Below are positions 1 to 6,564 of a stretch of DNA of 46,221 nucleotides, piece by piece. This DNA is from an uncultured Chlamydiae bacterium (GTDB taxonomy: Bacteria > Chlamydiota > Chlamydiia > Chlamydiales > Rhabdochlamydiaceae). Both the position numbers and the translations under genes were made by a program. The notes under the pieces are model-generated. The model was given only the letters and a program-made list of their open reading frames with translations, did no database searches and was not told the DNA's origin. Position 1 is the first letter of the stretch. Every line of letters starts with the position of its first letter. The stretch covers positions 1 to 46,221 of the forward strand of contig CAMFIG010000014.1 in NCBI GenBank assembly GCA_945952445.1, written 5' to 3'.

Positions 1-125
1 TCCTCACTTTTGAAGGAGGTAGTATACTCAAAAATTTAGTTTCGAAAGAAGTCTATTGGGCATTCCCATTTGAGGAAGCTTTGAAAGTTCTAGATCAAGC
101 GAGAAACAAGTTATTAGAGTTATAG
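1..125 (+). CDS. 3' end of an unidentified gene, cut by the window edge
   Basis: An open frame enters at the left edge (codons start at base 3) and stops with TAG at 123-125. About 40 residues are visible, ending in an alanine/leucine-rich helical stretch (FEEALKVLDQARNKLLEL). No start codon or domain can be seen, so I do not assign a function. Its last 45 bases lie inside the direct repeat that recurs at 5640-5730. There the corresponding frame has TGG in place of this TAG and runs three codons further. This gene end is therefore the probable target of the insertion that brought in the islet to its right. Confidence 0.5.
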   Translation, partial: LTFEGGSILKNLVSKEVYWAFPFEEALKVLDQARNKLLEL

Positions 126-172
126 AGCTCCTGAAAGATACGCTCTTTCTATCCGTCATACAGCAGCGCTTT
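81..172 (+). repeat. left copy of 91-92 bp direct repeat (attL-like)
   Basis: This segment matches 5640-5730 with two substitutions (A124 versus G5683, C145 versus T5704) and one extra base (A158). It covers the 3' end of the left-edge reading frame. A direct repeat that duplicates a gene's 3' end is what site-specific integration typically leaves, so attL is the likely reading. No integrase gene survives in the window. Confidence 0.75.
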
Positions 173-265
173 TTCAGTTTTCGGAAGCTTTTTTCATCAG
201 AAAGTTTATTGTAACATTCTTGTAGTTAATATTTTGCATATATTTCCTGGCAAGGGAGAAAAACG

Positions 266-293
266 TTGACTTACCAAATGTATTTGGTATAAT
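266..293 (+). promoter_or_regulatory. hicAB promoter with operator palindrome
   Basis: TTGACT at 266-271 and TATAAT at 288-293 are separated by 16 bp. The spacer is filled by a perfect palindrome, TACCAAAT-GT-ATTTGGTA (272-289), whose right arm overlaps the -10 box. HicB antitoxins with a DNA-binding domain repress their own operon, so this is the likely HicB operator. The element sits about 30 bp upstream of the hicA start. Confidence 0.7.
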
Positions 294-322
294 AAAAGGT
301 ATATTCACAATAGAGAATAATC

Positions 323-512
323 GTGCCGATTAGTGGAAAAAAACTTGCTAAGCTGTTCAAAAAAACAGGGATATGAGGAAGTTAAGGGAGGAGGAAAAGG
401 CTCCCATATGAAATTGAGAAAAGGAAACAAGACGGTAATCATTCCTGGACATAAAGAGCTAAAGAAGGGCCTTGAGATGGCTTTAAGGAAACAACTTGAG
501 GGAGATAAATAA
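323..512 (+). pseudogene. hicA: hicA-like toxin, frameshifted
   Basis: HicA toxins are about 60-residue, double-stranded-RNA-binding-fold mRNA interferases. From GTG at 323 the frame encodes PISGKKLAKLFKK and then runs into TGA after a 7-A tract at 359-365. With six A's the frame would continue as KKQGYEEVKGGGKGSHMKLR, including the GSH motif that carries the catalytic histidine, and would end at TAA 510-512. The final A of that stop is the A of the hicB ATG, the usual hicAB junction. The gene therefore appears inactivated by a +1 slip in the homopolymer. Alternatives are programmed or phase-variable slippage, or a sequencing error. No good Shine-Dalgarno precedes the GTG. Confidence 0.7.
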
Positions 513-937
513 TGCGATACCATTTTAAAGTTCACAAAGAGAAAGAAGGCTTTTGGGCTGAATGTATCGAGCTTCCAGGATGCGTTACCCAAGCTGATAC
601 AAAAGACGAGCTGGATTTAAATATGCAGGAAGCTCTCAATCTCTATCTAGAGGAGGTTGAAGATTATGAATATTTAGCTCCTATGCCTAAAGTATCGATC
701 AAAAAGGAGCGTAATATTGTTGAAGTGTTTGTGGATCCTTCCGTAGCTCTTGCTTTTTCTATTCGATATCAAAGAATAAAGCAGGGATTAACGCAAAGAG
801 AAGCTGCTGATCAATTGGGAATGAAAGCAATTTATAGTTATCAAAGACTTGAGAAAAGATGTAATCCCACTTTAGATTTGATTTATAAACTTGTTTTACT
901 ATTTCCTGCCCTTTCTTTGGATAAAATCTTACGTTGA
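512..937 (+). CDS. hicB: HicB-family antitoxin with C-terminal HTH
   Basis: This is the antitoxin of a type II HicAB module. The N-terminal 65 residues carry the HicB signature (FWAECIELPGCVTQADT followed by the ALNLYLEE helix), the partial RNase-H-like fold that caps HicA. Residues about 80-140 form an XRE-type helix-turn-helix (KQGLTQREAADQLGMKAIYSYQRLE), the part expected to bind the palindrome at 272-289. At 141 residues the length is typical of the HTH-bearing class. The ATG overlaps the stop of the frameshifted hicA by one base. The antitoxin is intact although the toxin appears broken, the order of decay expected if the toxin is lost first. Confidence 0.85.
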   Translation: MRYHFKVHKEKEGFWAECIELPGCVTQADTKDELDLNMQEALNLYLEEVEDYEYLAPMPKVSIKKERNIVEVFVDPSVALAFSIRYQRIKQGLTQREAADQLGMKAIYSYQRLEKRCNPTLDLIYKLVLLFPALSLDKILR

Positions 938-1179
938 GGAATATAACGATGGACATTGCCTGGTCTTACGAACTCAAGAAATGTCTCTGGAGTGCAAAAT
1001 CCGGTCTGATTGGGGGATGCAATCCGGAGCATTGAACAGTAGATTTAATTTTAATTTATGTATTTTTAGCACAGATTAGAAAACAAATCGATTGGTTGTA
1101 AAAATTTAATTACATCACAACACATCTTGTAGATAAACAGTTATAATTTGCCTTCGTTTCTTAATGACGGGGCAAAATA
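938..1179 (+). other. hicB-istA intergenic region
   Basis: This AT-rich stretch has no convincing gene. A 28-codon frame from ATG 951 looks like a leftover fragment. Just before istA, TTTGCC and GGCAAA (about 1148-1175) can pair in an imperfect hairpin ending near the start codon. The IS21 left end (a TGT-initiated terminal repeat) should lie here, and TGTAGATAAACAG at about 1130 is a possible candidate. I could not find its inverted partner on the right, so the element boundary is not established. Confidence 0.3.
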
Positions 1180-2859
1180 ATGCGTAGGTTATCTATGAAA
1201 AAAATACAAGATGTACTGCGGCTAAAATCTGAAGGCCGCTCTAATGAACAGATAGCTCTTATCCTGAATATCGGAGAGACGTCTGTACGTCGTTATCTGC
1301 AAATGGCAGAACAAGCTGGGATCTCATGGCCCCTATCAGAAAATATGGACGGTGATCTTCTAGAAAAGACCTTATATCCCTTCGAAAAGAACTCCAAATT
1401 TCCTCTGCCAGATTTTGAACATATCCACAAAGAGCTGAGCAGAAAAGGAGTGACGCTGCATCTGCTCTGGGAGGAATATCGTAAATTACATCCTGATGGG
1501 TATAGCCGTTCGCGATACTGTGAATTGTATCAGCGCTGGGCTAAAGCAGATGATGCGAGCATGCTGCAAACTCATAAAGCTGCTGAAGCGACTTTTATTG
1601 ACTACTCTGGTCAAACAATTCCGATTTTTGAAGAAGATGGTAGGATAGCCTACGAAGCACAGATCTTTGTAGCTGTACTTGGAGCCAGTTCTTATATCTT
1701 TTGCGAGGCTACTCAAAGTCAGAAGTTGGAAGATTGGACTGCATCGCATGTGAGGATGAGCGAGTACTTCGGTGGTGTAACGGAATACTGGATTCCGGAC
1801 AATTTAAAATCAGGAGTCCGTAAAGCGGATCGCTATGAACCATTGATCAACGAGTCTTACGATGTCTTAGCAGTGCATTATAAGGCTGCGGTAGTCCCAG
1901 CAAGAGCCGGAAGCCCTAAAGACAAGGCTAAAGCGGAAAATGCAGTCCGTCTGGTGCAGATGCATGTTTTAGCTCCGTTGAGGGATCTAAGGTTTTTTAG
2001 TCTTGCCGAGCTGAATAAAGCTGTTTCCGAACTTTTAGACTCATTGAATCGCAGACCATTTCAAAAAATGCCGGGATCTTCACGGCATTCTTTGTATCTG
2101 GAGATTGAAAAAGAAGCATTGCGTTCCCTTCCGGAATGCCCGTTTGTCTTTTATCGATACGGCACAGGAAAAGTCCCTTCCGACTATCACGTGTCCATTG
2201 AAAGAGTCCCCTATAGTGTCCCTTATCAATGGATAGGCAGGCCGGTGGTGTACCGTTACAATGAACGGACCATAGAAATTTTTAGCAAGAACATGTCAAG
2301 AATCGCCATGCATCCAAGGAGCTTTACGGAAAAAGTCCCAGTTACTTGTGATGAGCATCGTCCCGCTAAGCATCGGCACCAAGCGCGATGCAATCAAGAA
2401 GAGATCTGCAAAGAAGCTAAAATGATAGGAGTTTCTGCTTTTGAGTGGGTAGAAAAAGTCTTCCAAGATCCAAGTCTACAGCAAAGAAAGAAGATCAACA
2501 TCACACTGGGTGTTGTGCGGCTTACAAAAATGTACCCCCATAAGCGAATCGATGCAGCCTGTACTCGCGCGTTGTTTTATCACAATTTCACTTTTGGAGG
2601 GATTAAAGACATTTTAAAAGGAGGCTTGGATACCCACCCTCTTCCTGAAAAAGAACCCAAACATTTATCAGCGCGCCGCAATATTCGAGGCGGCGCGTAT
2701 TACATTAAAATCCTGCAGGCACCGTGGAACGAGGATTTTTTCAGGGAGCTGGAAAATTTCCCTGAAGGAGGCCACGATGACATCGTCGATGCTCTAAGCG
2801 GAGCCTTTCTGCTGCTGAATGAGTCCGCTTATGACCTGAACGCTTTAATGACCATTTGA
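1180..2859 (+). CDS. istA: IS21-family transposase IstA fused at its C-terminus to a phage terminase fragment
   Basis: Residues 1-508 are an IstA transposase. They hold an N-terminal helix-turn-helix (EGRSNEQIALILNIGETSVR) and a DDE integrase core with D141 (FIDYSGQ), D207 (IPDNLKSGV) and E253 (SPKDKAKAENAV). After the usual IstA ending (NIRGGAYY) the frame does not stop. It continues for 51 residues (from base 2704) that match the C-terminus of a large terminase subunit, including PWNEDFFRELENFPEGGHDD and VDALSGAF, the last acidic motif of the terminase nuclease. The terminase piece is too short to act. The transposase core looks intact, but its partner IstB is truncated, so transposition is doubtful. 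A second ATG at 1195 is a possible start. Confidence 0.85.
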   Translation: MRRLSMKKIQDVLRLKSEGRSNEQIALILNIGETSVRRYLQMAEQAGISWPLSENMDGDLLEKTLYPFEKNSKFPLPDFEHIHKELSRKGVTLHLLWEEYRKLHPDGYSRSRYCELYQRWAKADDASMLQTHKAAEATFIDYSGQTIPIFEEDGRIAYEAQIFVAVLGASSYIFCEATQSQKLEDWTASHVRMSEYFGGVTEYWIPDNLKSGVRKADRYEPLINESYDVLAVHYKAAVVPARAGSPKDKAKAENAVRLVQMHVLAPLRDLRFFSLAELNKAVSELLDSLNRRPFQKMPGSSRHSLYLEIEKEALRSLPECPFVFYRYGTGKVPSDYHVSIERVPYSVPYQWIGRPVVYRYNERTIEIFSKNMSRIAMHPRSFTEKVPVTCDEHRPAKHRHQARCNQEEICKEAKMIGVSAFEWVEKVFQDPSLQQRKKINITLGVVRLTKMYPHKRIDAACTRALFYHNFTFGGIKDILKGGLDTHPLPEKEPKHLSARRNIRGGAYYIKILQAPWNEDFFRELENFPEGGHDDIVDALSGAFLLLNESAYDLNALMTI

Positions 2860-2909
2860 TATAAATAGCTTATTTAAAAGGATTTATTAGCTGTTTTATG
2901 AGATGACAA

Positions 2910-2954
2910 TGTAACAGAAAAACCCAGTTGCGATTAATGGGTTTGTCTGTTACA
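2910..2954 (+). promoter_or_regulatory. near-perfect inverted repeat at the AbiEi start (candidate AbiEi operator)
   Basis: Two 17-bp arms (2910-2926 and 2938-2954) pair with a single mismatch around an 11-base centre. Their outer ends are TGTAACAG and CTGTTACA. The right arm ends two bases before the ATG at 2957, so it covers the ribosome-binding region. AbiEi antitoxins repress their operon by binding inverted repeats in the promoter, which makes this the natural operator candidate. An RNA hairpin that occludes translation is an alternative. Confidence 0.55.
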
Positions 2955-2956
2955 TT

Positions 2957-3559
2957 ATGGGTATGATAAGATCAAAATATTCAGAGGCTTTTAGAGCCCT
3001 TTCTAAGAAGACGGTTTTCTCCTCCGCGGAAGGCAGGAAGGCTGGAATCCCTCCCCGCATGCTGGCTTATTTCTGCCAAAAAGGGCAGATCGAGAAAGTC
3101 AGCCGGGGGATGTATAAAATCAAGGACATTGATTTCCATTCGGCATTCGAATGGGAGGATTTGGCAATAACCGCTTTAAGCATTCCGAATGGCGTCATCT
3201 GCCTTATCTCCGCCCTATGCTATTACGGGCTGACGGATGAAATCATGAGGGAGTTTTGGATCGCCATTCCGCATGCCACCACCTCCCCTTCAAGAGAAAA
3301 CGCCCGCATCGTCCGTATGCGGAATATTTCTTTCGGCCAGACAACCGTCAAAATCGGCAGCAGAAAGATCAAGATCTTTGATCGGGAAAGGACAGTTGTA
3401 GATTCTTTCCGCTATCTAGACAAGGAAACCGCTTTGAAGGCGCTGCAAGCTTATTTAAAAGCAAACAATGATAGAAAACCCGACATTGACAAGCTCCTCA
3501 AGTATGCAAAGAAGCTTAGAGTCGACTTAACCCCTTATATATCGGCATTTACATTATGA
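2957..3559 (+). CDS. abiEi: AbiEi-family antitoxin (type IV toxin-antitoxin)
   Basis: This 200-residue protein has the AbiEi layout. An N-terminal winged helix (about 8-60: FSSAEGRKAGIPPRMLAYF, then IEKVSRGMYKI) is followed by the antitoxin domain, with the typical ICLISALCYYGL segment and a later KIFDRERTVVDSFRY motif. AbiEi proteins repress their own operon and counteract the AbiEii nucleotidyltransferase without forming a stable complex. The stop overlaps the next ATG by 4 bp (ATGA), so the pair is translationally coupled. ATG 2963 is an alternative start, since the hairpin at 2910-2954 leaves no free Shine-Dalgarno for ATG 2957. The module lies between istA and the istB remnant. Confidence 0.85.
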   Translation: MGMIRSKYSEAFRALSKKTVFSSAEGRKAGIPPRMLAYFCQKGQIEKVSRGMYKIKDIDFHSAFEWEDLAITALSIPNGVICLISALCYYGLTDEIMREFWIAIPHATTSPSRENARIVRMRNISFGQTTVKIGSRKIKIFDRERTVVDSFRYLDKETALKALQAYLKANNDRKPDIDKLLKYAKKLRVDLTPYISAFTL

Positions 3560-4416
3560 AATCTGCAATTGAACAATCAATCAAAGAAAAAATCAAAGCA
3601 TTGGCGAAGGAGCGTGAAACCACCTTTGCAGAACTTTGGAGGAATTTGATCCTAGAGAGATTTCTCACGCGCTTAGCAAAGTCTTCCTACAAAGAAAAAT
3701 TCATCTTAAAAGGAGGAACGCTCCTGGCAAAGTACATTCATCTTGGAAGAGAAACGCAGGATCTTGATTTCTTTATTCAAAAGCTGTCGAACACCGAACA
3801 GTCTTTAAGGACAGTTCTGCAAGCGATTTGCGATGTCGATGCTGATGACAGCTTTTCCTTCGAAGTAGCTAAAATCAAAATTCTCGACCATTCGCAGCTT
3901 GCATACACAGGGGCTGAGATCACATTGCAGACACTCTTCGGGGCCACAAAAACGGTCATCCGCATGGATTTGGGATTCGGAGACCGCGTCGAGCCGATCG
4001 AGCATCCGATAGATTTGACAGCAACATCGAAAGGCCCGCTCTTTGAAAGCAGGATTTCTTTGCATTGCTATCCCAAGGAATTTATTTTCGCAGAGAAGCT
4101 TGAAACGATTGTTTTCCGAGGAGGAGGCAATACCAGAATGAAGGATTTCCATGATCTTTACTCTCTGGTGCGTCTTGATGTTTTAGACAGCGCTTTAGCG
4201 AAGAAAGCCGTCGAGCTTGTTTTTCATCATAGAAAGACTCCCCTCAAGAAGCTGCCAGCCTCATTTGGAAAAGATGCTTTTGAAGAGATGGAAAAAAACT
4301 GGAGCGCTTACCGCAAAAAAATCAAAACGAAGAAGGGCGCGCTCAAGCTGCCTGAATCCATAGAGGATGTTGTTTTGGCCGTGAATCAATGGCTGGAAGA
4401 AAACGCCTTCTTCTAA
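3556..4416 (+). CDS. abiEii: AbiEii-family nucleotidyltransferase toxin
   Basis: The protein has 286 residues. The nucleotidyltransferase signature is present: KGGTLLAKY with G53-G54, then TQDLDFF with D69 and D71 as metal ligands. Downstream are the conserved KLETIVFRGGGNTRMKDFHD block (lysine and aspartate of motifs III/IV) and a helical C-terminus. AbiEii/MenT-type enzymes transfer nucleotides to targets such as tRNA and arrest growth, giving abortive phage defence. All visible catalytic residues are intact and the length is normal, so the module looks functional. A 9-bp hairpin (AACGCCTTC/GAAGGCGTT, 4402-4428) spans its stop codon. Confidence 0.88.
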   Translation: MKSAIEQSIKEKIKALAKERETTFAELWRNLILERFLTRLAKSSYKEKFILKGGTLLAKYIHLGRETQDLDFFIQKLSNTEQSLRTVLQAICDVDADDSFSFEVAKIKILDHSQLAYTGAEITLQTLFGATKTVIRMDLGFGDRVEPIEHPIDLTATSKGPLFESRISLHCYPKEFIFAEKLETIVFRGGGNTRMKDFHDLYSLVRLDVLDSALAKKAVELVFHHRKTPLKKLPASFGKDAFEEMEKNWSAYRKKIKTKKGALKLPESIEDVVLAVNQWLEENAFF

Positions 4417-4428
4417 TCGGAAGGCGTT
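4402..4428 (+). terminator. hairpin across the abiEii stop codon
   Basis: AACGCCTTC (4402-4410) and GAAGGCGTT (4420-4428) pair perfectly around a 9-base loop containing the TAA. No U tract follows, so this may be an mRNA-stabilising hairpin and not a true intrinsic terminator. Confidence 0.3.
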
Positions 4429-4501
4429 CCATACGCACTCAAAAAGTCACGGCAAATAAAAAATTTTGCATATAGCTGATAATTTCTTTATCATTCCTTA
4501 G

Positions 4502-4888
4502 CATGACATCAATCGCGGTTTTGGAGTGCTGCGAGTGCAATTTCCGCGTATTCTCCACCAGCTCCGAGCCGCTAAGGCCGATGGGAGTTATCTGAAAATG
4601 CAGCACAATTTAGCGCAGGCTGATGTGCTTTTAATGGACGACTTCGGGATCGCGCCATTTTCCGAAGAACACCGGCAGGATTTTTTAGAGATCATCGATG
4701 ATAGACATAAACGCAAGTCTACGGTCATTACATCGCAGCTACCTATAGAACAATGGCATGATGCAATGGGGGAAGGAACCATTGCAGATGCCATTTTAGA
4801 TCGTCTTGTCCACAATGCGCATCGAATAGCTCTTGAAGGAGAATCCATGAGAAAAAAACAAAGACCCAAGGAGAACGCGAATGTTTAA
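4502..4888 (+). pseudogene. istB: IstB helper ATPase, N-terminal half missing
   Basis: IstB is the AAA+ ATPase that selects targets for IS21-family IstA. The frame is open from 4502 and aligns with the C-terminal half of IstB. It shows the FPRILHQLRAAKADGSY helix, Walker B (VLLMDDFGIAP), the sensor strand (STVITSQLP) and the conserved end (ADAILDRLVHNAHRI ... GESMRKK). The N-terminal domain and Walker A P-loop (roughly 110-130 residues) are absent, and their place is taken by the terminase scrap and the AbiE module. A start at GTG 4526 would give only a 120-residue protein unable to bind ATP. I therefore read this as a pseudogene created when the cargo entered or by deletion. Confidence 0.8.
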
Positions 4889-5143
4889 AAGCGCAGTAGA
4901 CCGTTACAGAGATGCCGGTTATTCAGATAAAACCATCCGATGCTCGGAGGCTATCTCGAACAGTACAGGCATCTTCAGCTCTCTGGAGATCTCTTGTCGG
5001 AAACTACTATCGAATACATTTGGGAACTGCACGTTCTTACGAGCGCAAGCTGCAGTCTTAATGAAGAAATAGAGGTTGTCAAGTTTTCTGCTTCAGGGAC
5101 TGTGTCTGCACGGTTCCATGAATTCGGAAGTGATTTGTTTTAA
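4881..5143 (+). pseudogene. small ORF after istB, probably frameshifted
   Basis: ATG 4881 overlaps the istB stop and has a good Shine-Dalgarno (AAGGAG, 6 bases upstream). It begins MFKSAVDRYRDAGYSDKTIR. Around 4937-4942 the sensible reading moves to another frame (MLGGYLEQYRHLQLSGDLL onwards, ending at 5143), as though one base had been lost. The joined product would be a roughly 85-residue helical protein. I do not recognise it. Its position suggests a third, accessory ORF of the IS21-like element. Confidence 0.35.
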
Positions 5144-5158
5144 AAAAAATTCGTTTTT

Positions 5159-5195
5159 TTGCCCCCTCCGGAGGGGCAATCTTGTCTTTTTTTTT
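5159..5195 (+). terminator. intrinsic terminator after the istB region
   Basis: TTGCCCC (5159-5165) and GGGGCAA (5173-5179) form a GC-rich stem with loop CTCCGGA. The stem is preceded by a T run and followed by CTTGTC and a run of T's, so it could terminate transcription in both directions. Confidence 0.6.
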
Positions 5196-5433
5196 CTTCT
5201 TGCATATCTAAGCTTATTTTCCCTAGGATGTCCCTACTTGCTTTTTCCGTATGGCACAAGCAAGAGAACAATATGTGGCTTTAGTGGAAGCTGTTGATAG
5301 ATCGGCAGAATCTGCTAAACCATGGTTTTTGGGGGCTTATCGCGTTGCGATTTGATCTCTAAAAACGCTTAAAATGAAGTAATAAAAACTATAAGTTGAT
5401 GTTGTGAGATTTTAAACTATTTACTACGCGCCA
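5196..5433 (+). other. gene debris between the islet terminator and the next ORF
   Basis: No complete gene is visible. A 34-codon frame (ATG 5251 to TGA 5355: MAQAREQYVALVEAVDRSAE and 14 more residues) has the look of the C-terminal end of a larger protein. It is vaguely like the last helix of a Fic-type domain, but too short to assign. The rest is AT-rich. Confidence 0.25.
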
Positions 5434-5643
5434 ATGTTTCCGGATTTTGGGCGCCAATCGATCGGAATAGGCACTGGAGTAATAGACGAGGTAAGGAAGT
5501 TATTTCCTAACGTTTCAGCCAGTTCACTTAAGGCAATTTTCAATAGAAAAGCGATCAAACGTAAAAATCAGTTAGTAGAGACTCTCTGGTCAGCATACGA
5601 TTGGGCAAGAGTTGTTAGTGAAAGAGAGATAGGGAAGCCTTGA
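5434..5643 (+). CDS. hypothetical 69-residue protein or fragment
   Basis: The frame encodes a basic, helical peptide (VRKLFPNVSASSLKAIFNRK). Its stop falls at the first bases of the right-hand direct repeat. I see no convincing ribosome-binding site, and the ATG (5434) lies in a stretch without clear upstream coding. It may be the tail of a mobile-element gene truncated by the excision or insertion that placed the repeat. No family is recognised. Confidence 0.3.
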   Translation: MFPDFGRQSIGIGTGVIDEVRKLFPNVSASSLKAIFNRKAIKRKNQLVETLWSAYDWARVVSEREIGKP

Positions 5644-5730
5644 AAGTTCTAGATCAAGCGAGAAACAAGTTATTAGAGTTATGGAGCTCCTGAAAGATAC
5701 GCTTTTTCTATCCGTCTACAGCAGCGCTTT
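5640..5730 (+). repeat. right copy of 91-92 bp direct repeat (attR-like)
   Basis: This is the partner of 81-172. In the coding frame of the left copy it reads LKVLDQARNKLLELWSS and then stops, so it is a duplicated gene 3' end with no gene in front of it. It marks the right boundary of the islet. Backbone genes start just after it. Confidence 0.75.
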
Positions 5731-5745
5731 GTACAGTGCGCCGCT

Positions 5746-6297
5746 TTAAGCTAAGAGCTTGGAATGGATGGTTTTTAGATCTTCTTGGAGCCTAGGAAGC
5801 GTTTCTTCATGCATTTCGGAAAGAAGAAGATCTGCAGCTCTCGTATTGCCGCTATTCTTTTTATGTTCGATGGTCTCGAGTTTATTCTGTTGCAAGAGCA
5901 TTGCTTCCATAACTAGAGTAAGTTGGCTTTGGAGTTCTGGATGCAGAGAGGGTTCTATTTGATCTTGAAGAGAAGAAATTTGAGAGTTCAAATCGCTCAT
6001 TTTCTCTTGGCATGCAAAGGCAAGATCGGAAGGTGGTGTTGTCAGAGCTTCTGCTTCGGATAAAATCTGCCCTAGTTGATCCGGATTGCAGGTTTGTGCT
6101 TCATTATAGAGTCGTTCCATCGCAAGAAGAGCTTGCTGGTATTCTTCAGACTGAGGGAATTGCGTCATATTATGTTCTAGCTCGGGAAGAAGTACGGTCC
6201 AAATATAAGTGGCAACTTCTTGGTTTGTATAAGGAGGTGGGGGGAGCGTCGCTAGGTGGTTTTTGAAATCTTGTCCGAAGGCTTGGATGTGCGTCAT
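5746..6297 (-). CDS. hypothetical coiled-coil protein
   Basis: This 183-residue, glutamine- and leucine-rich, almost entirely helical protein has no signal peptide or membrane segment. The start ATG (6297) has AAGGA five bases upstream. Residues about 70-180 show heptad-like spacing (EKMSDLNSQISSLQDQIEP), which suggests a coiled coil. It is divergent from the large MORN-like gene at 6565, and the 267-bp AT-rich space between them should hold both promoters. No family is recognised, and it could be a lineage-specific structural or secreted protein. Confidence 0.7.
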   Translation of the reverse strand: MTHIQAFGQDFKNHLATLPPPPYTNQEVATYIWTVLLPELEHNMTQFPQSEEYQQALLAMERLYNEAQTCNPDQLGQILSEAEALTTPPSDLAFACQEKMSDLNSQISSLQDQIEPSLHPELQSQLTLVMEAMLLQQNKLETIEHKKNSGNTRAADLLLSEMHEETLPRLQEDLKTIHSKLLA

Positions 6298-6564
6298 AGT
6301 TTCCTTTTAGTAAGTTTTGTGTAATTAAAAATGCGTTATATTTATTAATAGTAACACGCTGTAATAATAAAAATCAAACTATTAATAGCAGTTGATTTAA
6401 TTATTTCTTTAGCCTTTGATTGTTAATATTTAACGGTTTTTATCGCTGTGGATAATTTGTGTAAATTATTAGATGTTAGTTTTTTACGATAAGATAGGGG
6501 ATTCCCTTGTCCGAAAGAGAGTCATACAGTATTCTTAAGTTTCTTTTAGATCTGGAGCTTTGAC
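6298..6564. promoter_or_regulatory. divergent AT-rich promoter region
   Basis: This noncoding stretch separates two divergent genes. On the + strand TTGTCC (6507-6512) and TATTCT (6530-6535) are 17 bp apart and 30 bp upstream of the ATG at 6565, a plausible sigma-66/sigma-70-type promoter. GGAG lies 8 bases before that ATG. Confidence 0.4.
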
